A stretch of 64,000 nt of DNA. Source: Oncomelania hupensis. Taxonomy: Eukaryota > Mollusca > Gastropoda > Littorinimorpha > Pomatiopsidae. Positions 1-8,349 of the stretch are shown one piece after another. How positions within the stretch are numbered: the first letter of the stretch is position 1; the number at the start of each line of letters is the position of its first letter. The stretch covers positions 34,512,468-34,576,467 of the forward strand of contig CM072523.1 of the NCBI GenBank assembly GCA_036898135.1, written 5' to 3'. The notes beneath the pieces are model-generated. The model worked only from the letters and a program-made list of their open reading frames with translations, searched no databases and was not told the origin of the DNA. A program made the translations under genes and the position numbers.

Positions 1-734
1 TTAGCAAGTGGATGCTGTTAATATTAGATTTTAGTAAATTGTCACTTTGATTTTTGTGTTGGGATCCCCAATTCTCACTCAGTAGTATACCCTTCATTAG
101 TCTATTGAGTCAGTGAGTGTGGTAGTGATACACTGTAATGTATTTTAATTATTAGCCTATTTGGTAGACTATGTATGATTCATTTTGAAATAATAAAATT
201 TTATTTTTATTTTAAGGCCTTAAATTTTTAAAAATTGTTTCTGCTAATTCAGGTTTTAATTCAGTTTTTTTTTTTCTGTATGTGCACATAATTACAATGG
301 AGCCCTGTTAGTGTTAACACAGTTATGGATAACAAGTTTTTCTGCTTAACACAGGCAAATTTTCTATTTCCTGGGTAGTAATTTTACAATATCAGCCATG
401 TTGGTTAACAAGGAAATATGTTTAATACAGTCAATTTTACTGTGAAGTTTGGCTTAAAACTGTCAGCCAACTGGTCAAACCCTATTGAACTGTATGTGGA
501 CATTTCAACTGTGAGAGTAATTGCAACATGGGTCAAACCCTACTGAACTGAACTGCATGTGTGATCTTGAAACTGTCAAGACTAAATGAACTCTTCAATT
601 AGGAGTGTAGTGGGACTGCTGGGTAAGTTTGCTTACATTAATAAAATGTTTAAAGTGTTGATTTTTGGACATTCTTTTTTCTATGTAAAATGTACATTCA
701 GATTGCAGGAGAGCCTTCCAAATCACTTTTAATT
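1..734. other. Non-coding sequence at the left edge
   Basis: No exon or RNA gene is recognised. A phrase of about 25 bp (GTCAAACCCTAYTGAACTG) occurs at roughly 474 and 533, a weak local duplication. The stretch is probably intron of the TM9SF2-type gene whose terminal exon lies at 4628-4695, but no upstream exon was found here. Confidence 0.4.
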
Positions 735-1742
735 TCAAATTTTTCTTCGGCTTCAGGGGGGCGTTGCCCCCCTGCACCCCCCAACGGGGCGCTGCCCCTG
801 TGCCCCGCCAGGGGCCTAACGGCCCCTGGACTCCCAACTTTCAGGTTTTTAATATTTTCAGAGTGGCACCCCTGCTGCTGAAATCGCTTCTAAAAAAACA
901 GAAGAGGCAGCAAAACTTTCTTCCTTCTTACTCTAAGGATTATCCTTGCATCGTCGCATTAAAAGTCAACAGCAAATACGCTCGATGCCGTGTCTGTGAG
1001 TTAGATTTTTCAGTCGCGCATGGCGGTTTCGATGATGTGAAAAAACATGTCCAGTCAAAGAGGCATATTGCAAAGGCTTCGGCATTGAAAAATGCTTCGT
1101 CAATCGCTAGCTATGTCTCAACGAAAGATGCAGACTTGAAAACAATTCGAAGTGAGGCATATTTTACTGCATTTCTGTTGGAGCATAATGTGCCTATTTC
1201 GGCATCGGACCATGCTGGACAACTTTTCAAAAAAATGTTCCCTGACCGTGAAATTGCAAAGAGCTATGGTTCAGCTAGAACCAAGACGACTCACTGCTAT
1301 AATTAACGAATGTGCAGCTGGAAAAAGGAAGGGCCATGCAATGAGAGAGAATTTTCAGAACAGTTTCTGAAAAAATGCAAGTCGGCTACCAAAATGCAGC
1401 AGAGTGCAGCTGCTCCTTCAGCAACATGCTCCACCCCCACTTGTCCTTCTAGCAGATGAAAAGCTTTATAATACATTGATTTTTTTGTGGAACTAGTGTG
1501 AAGAACACTAAGTACTGAAAATAGACATGAATTGAGATACTGCAGCATTTAAGAGATACCGTGTGAAGACTTTTAATTATTAAAAATAAAGGTTTAGTTA
1601 CACTCAAGGTGTAAATGACGTAAAACCGACGTCGCTTTGTGATTATGTTTTTCGTCGTTTTCAAAATACTATTATTTTATTAAAAATACTATCAAAATTT
1701 TATTTGAGTACTATCGAGTCCTTACTGGGGTTGGCAGGTCTG
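735..1742 (+). mobile_element. hAT-type transposase remnant (N-terminal zinc-finger part) with right terminal repeat
   Basis: An open frame at 764-1306 encodes the N-terminal zinc-finger region typical of hAT transposases of the ZMYM6/KIAA1586-like group: a Cys-x2-Cys pair (ARCRVCE) followed by a His-x4-His ending (KKHVQSKRH), then a stretch rich in S, A and T. The frame stops at 1306, and a shifted frame carries a short tail ending near 1459. The catalytic and dimerisation regions are absent. The right end looks intact: GGTTGGCAGGTCTG at 1729-1742 is the inverse of a hAT-like terminus CAGACCTGCCAACC. No matching left terminus was found upstream, so the copy is truncated or internally rearranged. 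The family assignment rests on protein pattern and TIR style only. Confidence 0.6.
756..827. repeat. Three consecutive GC-rich hairpins
   Basis: Three short perfect or near-perfect palindromes follow one another in otherwise AT-rich DNA: 756-772 (loop GTT), 786-798 (loop GCT) and 810-827 (loop TAAC). They lie at the start of the hAT reading frame and encode a Pro/Gly/Ala-rich peptide in it. The role is unknown. Confidence 0.7.
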
Positions 1743-2557
1743 TTCATAGCTTCACACAGTCAACGGAGCTTGGTACTGAAACCTTAAAAACGCAACACTT
1801 TTAAATCACTAATAACATCTTTCACAATTAATTAGTCATTTCGGTTCTTATACTTTTCAATTCACAAAAGTTATATCTTACAATGTTAACAACTTTCAAA
1901 GCACTTAAAATGCAAGTGATCACAGAAATTGAAGTCAAACTTCACCCAAAAGGTGTTCTTACCATTCACATTAACAGAGAAAACAGTACCGCAAAGAACA
2001 CCACCACATCACATTAAATAGCACTTTTCTTATTAAATACCACAACAGGCAACAAAATATAACTTTTAGTCAGTGCTTTAAACACTATAGAAACCAAGTT
2101 TTAAAAAACAATTGTCAGAAATATGCAATTCTTCTGAATCAAATTGAAAAACAGATGAAAATATTCCATGCACAACACAACTGAACATGTTAACACAGAC
2201 ATAGAAGAGCCCGCTTAAAAAAAAGGGAGGGGGAAAGGCTGCGTCAGTTCTAAGAGCAGGTGGCTGGGCAGATCAGATTTCATGCTGGCAGCGACTCTTA
2301 GCTCAGAAACAGAGGGTACATTCTCAGCTGTGGAAGGTATATGTTATTATAGTATGGGCTTTGAATTTCTGGCACTCCTCTAAGAATTTTGCAAAGTGAT
2401 CCTGAAATGTTGAGGTAGAAGATAATTCGGGGTTCATTGGGACCATGAGAAAACTAATGGTATTTGTTGTTTGTTTTAACTTTTATTTTTAATGTCAAAA
2501 TTGTTAAGATGAATGCGCTGTGATGGAAGTAGACAGGGCTGATTTTTGATTCTGCAG
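1743..2557. other. Non-coding interval upstream of the duplicate TM9SF2 exon
   Basis: No coding exon is recognised. The 3' part (from 2383) belongs to the duplicated intron/exon module described separately. It is probably intronic to the TM9SF2-type gene. Confidence 0.4.
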
Positions 2558-2886
2558 GCACAGTTGGCTTCTTCTCCTGCTTCTGGTTCGTGACGGAGAT
2601 GTACAGCCATGGCTTCCTGTAAAATTGAATCTTTCCAAACAAGAGTTCTATCATATGTGTGAAAATGTCGCATATTGATTTTGGCACACAAAGGTTTCAC
2701 TCAGCTAGTTTGAGCAACAAAATCTGCTACACAAGCTGTGATCTATAAACCCCTGTAAGAATTTTGCAAAGTGATCCTGAAAATGTTGAGGTAGAAGATA
2801 ATTCAGGGTTCATTGGGAACCTTAAGAAAACTAGTGGTATTTGTTGTTTTATTTTAATGTACGAATTATTAACATGAATGCGCTAT
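2383..2886 (+). repeat. Direct duplication of a ~135-bp intron segment
   Basis: The block 2383-2520 recurs at 2753-2886 with about 90% identity; both begin near TAAGAATTTTGCAAAGTGATCC and continue through GGTATTTGTTG to an AATGCGCT phrase. The first copy leads directly into the duplicate terminal exon at 2558. The phrase preceding that exon (TGATGGAARTAGACA) also precedes the terminal exon at 4628. The region has therefore been through at least two local duplications. Confidence 0.85.
2558..2622 (+). pseudogene. Duplicate TM9SF2 terminal exon with a different C-terminus (alternative last exon or exon relic)
   Basis: The acceptor TTTTTGATTCTGCAG is followed by a frame reading TVGFFSCFWFVTEMYSHGFL and then TAA. 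The first twelve codons match the true TM9SF2 terminal exon at 4628 (TIGFFSCFWFVTKIYSVVKVD), with one conservative I-to-V change. The copies then diverge, and the new tail lacks the C-terminal KVD. In the TM9SF family this KxD-type tail is the COPI-binding Golgi-retention signal. The exon is open, has an AG acceptor and its own stop, and uses the same splice phase (phase 1). It could be an alternative terminal exon giving an isoform without the retention signal, or a decaying duplicate. No AATAAA signal was confirmed just downstream. Confidence 0.6.
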
Positions 2887-3220
2887 GCCAAACATACTAT
2901 TCTTTTACCTCCTATGCTAATCCGTCTTTCTTCCCAGTATCCAATTTCAGTGTATCCAGTGTCGGTGCACTCAACAGTGTAGTCCTTCTCCTTCAGAACC
3001 ACAGTTTATCAAATTTATCGTATATATCCAGAGCTGTGTTTCTTAGGCCGCGAGCCAAACAAGCATGCTCATCGCGGGCCAAGCGGTATCAAGAGTGCCT
3101 AAGAAACGACCAGCAGAAGCAAGTTTGTTTTGAAAATGGCGTACATTTCGAAGTGCATTGTGAAGGTGATAGTTTTAGAGGAGGTGTCTTCGGATTCAGG
3201 CAGTGACAGTGCACAAACTG

Positions 3221-3223
<3 letters not shown>

Positions 3224-3255
<32 letters not shown>

Positions 3256-3320
3256 TTAAATTATTATTTATGCGCCTAATCTAATCTAGACCTAGCTCTA
3301 GGCGCTTACTTGAATAAGAA
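3224..3320 (-). repeat. (ATT)n tract next to a SINE/LINE-like 3' end
   Basis: An (ATT)n run at 3224-3256 is followed by the complement of GCGCCTAGAGCTAGGTCTAG and related sequence. Retroposon 3' ends often show this arrangement of a GCGC-containing tail followed by an AT-rich microsatellite, here on the minus strand. The body of the element is not recognisable. Confidence 0.5.
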
Positions 3321-3404
3321 CAACTAACTATAACACAGAACGAAGAAACCTCATGAACTATTAACAGTAAGCTTATAAACAAAAACTAACGACTCTCAAA
3401 CTAA

Positions 3405-3445
3405 ACACACACACACGCACGCACGCACACACACTCACTCACGAG
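3405..3445. repeat. (CA)n-type microsatellite
   Basis: Imperfect CA/CG dinucleotide and ACTC repeats. Confidence 0.8.
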
Positions 3446-4329
3446 CACTCACACAAGCACTAACTATGATTTTGCAGTGCAGATCTGTTTCATTCATTTG
3501 AATAGGTGGAAGGAAAATAATGACAAACTGTCATGTCGCCTGTGCAGATAGTATTTTGCCTGGCAGCTTAGTTATTTGGAGACGCAAACAAAACAACCGT
3601 GTCGTGTGTAGCCCGTGCAAAATTTATAGTTATCACATTATTTTGTTGTTGTCAATGAGTGTAAGGTGTATTGATCTGTGTATATGTCTAGCATAATATG
3701 ACATCTGTAACTAGAGCATGCAAGCGATGTTTACGAATGTATATAGCACACATCAACTGCTTTGCAGTTGTAGCTCTAAGCAGCGGTTTCCTTAATTTCA
3801 ACTTGATGGGATGGCTTCCAAAAGAAAACAATGAAGCAACATTTCAATGCCCATAACATTTATTATTGTACAAACTTCACACACATTTTAAAAACGACAG
3901 GCATGTATTGACAAAAGTATACACACCAACACACACATACACACCACTACATTAAAGAAAGACCCGTCGTCAAACTTAGATCCATGCGTAACAGTCGCCA
4001 TGTTTGTGCTTGAAGTAAGTATGTCGAAGATATGCTTGGCTTTGCTTGCCAAGCCTCTTGTTTTGCTTGCCGCAAGCGGGCGCTAAGAAACGCGCTTGCC
4101 TTGTTTTTCTTGTCTCAACTTGATTTGCTTGGCTAAAGAAACGCAGCTCAGTTCTCTGCCCATTGCCCATTGCCGACGGCATGTTTGTTGTGAGAGCCAG
4201 TAACTTTGTCGCAGGGCTCGTTCATACAAGTAGGCCTATTCGCTGCACATAGGCGTGCTAATTTTAAAGTAACACGAGGTCGAATGGATGGAGAGTGTAA
4301 ACTGGATGGCTAGGATTCAGCAGCGTTCG

Positions 4330-4407
4330 TGGTGTGTGTGCGTGTGTGAGAGTGACTTGTGTGTGTGTGGCTTGTGTGTGTATGTGGGTATGTGTGTGTG
4401 TGTGTAT
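4330..4407. repeat. (GT)n microsatellite, interrupted
   Basis: GT dinucleotide runs interrupted by AGAGTGACTT and GGCTT phrases, about 220 bp upstream of the TM9SF2 terminal exon. Confidence 0.9.
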
Positions 4408-4627
4408 TGACTAGCAAATATATATTTGCCCTTTTGTACAGTTCACCTGTTTCATGCTTTTATTGTGATTTGCTGTTAGCTTGTTCACATGTTCTCTATG
4501 TTTTATATGTGCTTTTGTGTGGTGCTGCAGCATTGACCAAAATGCATTCCTTGTGTATTATTCACTTGGCAATAAATTATCTTGAATCTATGATGGAAAT
4601 AGACACAGCTGATGTTTGATTCTGCAG

Positions 4628-4695
4628 GCACAATTGGCTTCTTCTCCTGCTTCTGGTTCGTGACCAAGATCTACAGCGTGGTGAAAGTGGACTAG
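4628..4695 (+). CDS. TM9SF2: TM9SF2 terminal coding exon (transmembrane 9 superfamily member 2), partial gene
   Basis: After the acceptor TTTGATTCTGCAG the exon reads, in phase 1, TIGFFSCFWFVTKIYSVVKVD followed by TAG at 4693-4695. This matches the conserved end of TM9SF2: the last half of the ninth transmembrane helix (GFFxCFWF) and the short cytosolic tail KIYSVVKVD. TM9SF proteins (nonaspanins) are nine-pass membrane proteins of the Golgi and endosomes, involved in membrane-protein sorting and glycosylation enzyme localisation. The KVD tail fits the KxD/E COPI-binding retention signal. All upstream exons lie before the window. A second, divergent copy of this exon lies at 2558-2622. The TM9SF2 call rests on about 21 residues, but these are highly diagnostic. 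Confidence 0.85.
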
Positions 4696-5160
4696 ACGAC
4701 ATTGCGACTACAATAGCCAGTCAGCGTCCTCATTCTTGGGCCTTTTTGTGTCATGCAATCATTGCCAATAAGTGGACATCTCCACCCTATCTCGTCCAGA
4801 TTGCATCATTCTCTGTGGGGAAATTTCTCTTTCTTTTTTGTTCAGTGGTGTATAAAAGATTATGCATGAAGAAAGAGAGCTGTAAGGGAGTTGACATTGA
4901 GATTGTTGTGGGTGAATTGCAATGTTTGGCTTCTGGGGTATCACTAATTTATCCGGAGTTGTAGTTCTGTGGTTGAATTTTGAAACAAAAATAATATATT
5001 TTATAAAGGTGTTCACGGGTTGGGAGGGGACTAGTTCTTTTTCAAGTTTCATGAACTGATTGTAGTAGACTTTTCTTAATTATTTGACTGCTAACTGTTT
5101 TTTTTTCTCACCAGGAAACATAATAAATAAAAAAGCAGTGAATGAAAAATAAATAAAGAT
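4696..5160 (+). other. TM9SF2: Probable TM9SF2 3' UTR with poly(A) signals
   Basis: The sequence after the stop codon is open and AT-rich. Canonical AATAAA hexamers occur at 5122-5127 and at about 5148-5157. The UTR end has been placed by these signals only. Confidence 0.5.
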
Positions 5161-5655
5161 TTAGATTATGGTTAGTGTGGAGTAGTATGAAAAGTATGTG
5201 TGACAAAATTGTTGGCTTATGATCTTCATAACTCATTTTTTGGTGTCCTGGGCTAAGTTGGTCGTGCGAATTTAAATATCACATGTGTTGTGCTATTTAC
5301 TTATTGTGACAGTGTTTGTCTGTGATTCCGATTCCAATTAGTTGATGCAGGAGATAATTTTCTTTGTGTCACAGTGATTTTGACATGTGAAAATAGAAGA
5401 CACATTGTTTCAATAATTGACTTTTTGTTTGAAAGTATGTGTTACAATTTCAATCTTTTTTCTGTATCCTACTTTGCAGATTATATCTCAAGTATTTTAT
5501 CAAAATACTGCACCTTGCCCTTCAAAATTTGTTCAAAAATGTACTCTTGCAAAAGTAAAAGGGTAATTTTAAAAATCTTTTACACATTCTGTTAAACCAC
5601 AGGCGCGGAAGTCTCTTCTTTTGTCTTTGTCAATTTCAATGCCACTGCTTATTAA
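5161..5655. other. Intergenic sequence
   Basis: No gene, repeat or structured feature is recognised. Confidence 0.5.
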
Positions 5656-6335
5656 CCAAGGTCTTTTACTCCCTATTTCCGTTTCAGCGAATGCTCCCTA
5701 ACAAACGCCTTTCCTACCTTTTGTATCCACTTAAAACTCAAACGGGAGGGTGCAGATAAATTACAAACACTCATAGCAACACATTCGTATCACTTAAAAT
5801 GATGTTAGTGCTAAATTCACTGTGAATTTAATTCAAAATGCAACTACAAATTCAGTTCCGATCGCCTTTGACAGGCATCACAAACATCAATGAAGACACA
5901 AATCTCTATGTGGCGATGTGATTTGTCGAAGTACACACTATTGGAAATACTTCTTAAGTTTGTATTGGTTGTTAAAGGATGTAATTTAGTACTTTTGAAA
6001 GTCGCCAACGATCAAATGTGTATATCGATAGAGTAGTCCACCCTTTGGCAGGTGCTGTGATGTCGACCAATCACAGCGTCGCGTGGTTTTGTAGGAAGTG
6101 TGTGGCTCACGATTATGGGTGAAGGATTCAGATCTGCATTTGTGGTTTCGTTTTGGAATAAATTCGCAGTGAATTTGGAGCTGATATCGTTTTAAAGTGA
6201 TAGGAATGTGTTGCTATGAGTGTTTGTGATTTGTCGGCAGATTCCTTTTTAGCTTGAAGTGGACACAAAAGGTAGGAAAGGCGTTTGTTTGGGGGCAGTG
6301 GCTGAAACGGAAGTGCTAAAGTGTCAACACCTTGG
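5656..6335. mobile_element. MITE with long (~170-bp) terminal inverted repeats
   Basis: The left arm (about 5656-5830) is mirrored by the right arm (about 6160-6335). Shared blocks, read inward, include CCAAGGT, TTCCGTTTCAGC, AAACGCCTTTCCTACCTTTT, ACAAACACTCATAGCAACAC and AAATTCACTG. Internal sequence is non-coding. The outermost boundary was set at CCAAGGT on the left and its complement on the right; the target-site duplication could not be resolved, so the superfamily is open. Confidence 0.75.
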
Positions 6336-6380
6336 AATAGAGTATATTGAGGCCTACTTGTAAGTGCTCAGGGTCTGTGT

Positions 6381-6876
6381 TTAACCTTTAGAACCCGAAA
6401 GACCGATATATCGGTCTAGCCCTTAAACAGCTGTGACCCGATAGACCGATAAACTGGTCTCGTAACCTTACCTTAGTCTTGCGGTCCGTACAAAGCTTAC
6501 TGTTCTTTCTAGTACTTGCTGTTTGGAATAGGGTTATTGGGAATAAGGTAAAGCAAAATGTCTGCGCTCTAGTGCGAGCACATTGCGTGTTTTTGTGACG
6601 TTTTTTTCTCAATTTTGCGTCATGAAACGAAGGTCTACAAATCAAGGAAGCGTCGCTAAGCGACTGTACACAACTCAGGAAGTAATCGAGCAATTGTGGG
6701 ATGATAATGAAGATGAAGAGATGACATTTGAAGTACTTTGGGTTGTCTAACACTTTGGTTGATATGTTTTGGTTGTTTTAGTTTTTACTAAAAGCATGCT
6801 AAAAATGCCATTTTTCTCCGGGGAGCCCAGGGAATGGGCTCAGAATTGGTGGGGCATCCAGGGTTCAAAGGGTTAA
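6381..6876 (+). mobile_element. Internally deleted piggyBac-like element flanked by TTAA
   Basis: The element is flanked by TTAA on both sides (6381-6384 and 6873-6876), the piggyBac target-site signature. Left terminus CCTTTAGAACCC and right terminus (complement) CCCTTTGAACCC form a short imperfect inverted repeat. Inside, an ATG at 6622 opens a 42-codon acidic frame (ending near 6750) with the pattern TTQEVIEQLWDDNEDEE. This resembles the Asp/Glu-rich N-terminus of piggyBac transposases. The DDD catalytic core is missing, so the copy is non-autonomous. Subterminal palindromes around GACCGATATATCGGTC (6401-6416) may be transposase-binding sites. Confidence 0.75.
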
Positions 6877-7924
6877 ACAAACAATTAAAGCAATACATGC
6901 TATTTGCTACTAGGACTATAGTGACATAAGTTAGCACCATAACTTTTGTAATGAAAATTTTTTTGTATATCTTACTCATGTATCGACACATCGAGGAAAG
7001 AGGCTACATTGTGTAATAACCACAGTGCTAACTTTTGAAGTTTTGCGTGCAAGAATTTGTGGACAGTTGTTCGCTGCTGAAGAAAGCTGACATTTTCTCG
7101 TGCAAGTGCCTTGATGTATTCGACTATAAGTTGACGTTTGGTTTGCCGATCGTTGGCGGTCTGGTGTTTTAACTTGCAACGTCACATTCACCTTTGATTT
7201 TCATTTTGTGTGTTGATTTTTTGTTTGTTTGTTTGTTTGTTTTTAAGAGCAAATTGTTTATAAATTTGAAATGCTTTTGTTCGTCTTTTGTTTTGAATGT
7301 ATCACATAATTATTTTCTGTGATTTCCAAGAAATGTGTGAGTAATCTACAACTTGGTGTACTGTTGGACTGAAGTTTATTATTATTTTTATTACTATTAC
7401 TATTATTATTATTTTATATTGTCCCACTATTTCCAGCCCAAAGAGCTGTTCATATCTGATGTTTATGTTTTCAAAACTGTGCTTGTCCCTTCCCATGTCA
7501 GGTTGCGTTTGTCAAATGACAGGGTTCATATGTGCTGTTTTGAGTGACTTGTAGATCAAAGAGAAAACGGTTTGCTCTGCAAAAGATTACTGTTAACTTG
7601 TTGAAAATAATGTTTATTACGGGGAACATTATTGGAACATCCGAAGTTGTGTTAAGGCTATGTGTTCAGGTAGTAGAATCATTATATATTAAAATAACAC
7701 ACAAAATAAAAAGCCATGTTGGTCAGTGGTGGTAATATTTGGCAGGATGTACTTGGTCTGTGCTGTGCTCTTTGTGGGATAATGTGTTGCTTGTGATTAC
7801 TTTATCATTTGGGCGAACGTTGTCCGGTCCAAATGCTGTGGCATAATGCTGGCGGACATATAAGTATGTGGTATGCTTATATTTTGTTGTAAAGTAATTT
7901 CATGCTCTTTGACATTTTGATATA
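6877..7924. other. Intergenic sequence with simple repeats
   Basis: Contains a (GTTT)n run near 7220-7245 and an (ATT)n-rich tract near 7377-7415. No gene is recognised. Confidence 0.5.
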
Positions 7925-8349
7925 CAGAGGTGCCAACCAGTACGGAATGACCGTATTTAATTCCGGCGAAGTGAATTAAATACGGAAATACGGTAGCTTT
8001 TATAAAAATACGGAGGACAAGTTGCCGATCGTTTATCTTTGACAGCGGTGCTTCTGTACCGGTTTCTGGTCTCATAATAGTACTCCTGCACTCGCTGAAC
8101 GTCTCTGTGTTCAACAAGCTGATTTTCATGGTGATTTTAGAGTAAAACAAGTATGGTGTTCAACAATCTGATTTTCATGGTGATTTTAGAGGACTGAAAA
8201 TAGCCTGCTGTTTCAGAGGGAAGCCTATCGTTACTTTATAGTGTCAAAGGCTGGGTTTTGCGAGAAACAAAATACTGAAAAATGTTTAAAAAATACAGAC
8301 AAACGGGTCCGGAAATACTGACAAGAAGTTTTGGGGGTTGGCACCTCTG
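7925..8349. mobile_element. 425-bp hAT-type MITE, TIR CAGAGGTGCCAACC, 6-bp duplication GATATA
   Basis: The ends are perfect inverse copies: CAGAGGTGCCAACC at 7925 and its complement ending at 8349. GATATA directly abuts both ends (7919-7924 and 8350-8355). Subterminal AATACGG/CCGTATT words recur in both arms. The TIR resembles the right end of the hAT remnant at 1742 (CAGACCTGCCAACC), which suggests mobilisation by a related transposase. Confidence 0.85.

Larger units (their letters stand above)
3020..4155. mobile_element. Possible inverted-repeat element, termini GAGCTGYGTTTCTTAG
   Basis: Left GAGCTGTGTTTCTTAGGC (about 3027) is mirrored on the right by the complement of GAGCTGCGTTTCTTTAGC (about 4129-4150). 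Both inner flanks contain repeated AAGC/CAAGC phrases. No convincing target-site duplication was found and the ends are not resolved, so this is a weak mobile-element call. Confidence 0.35.
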
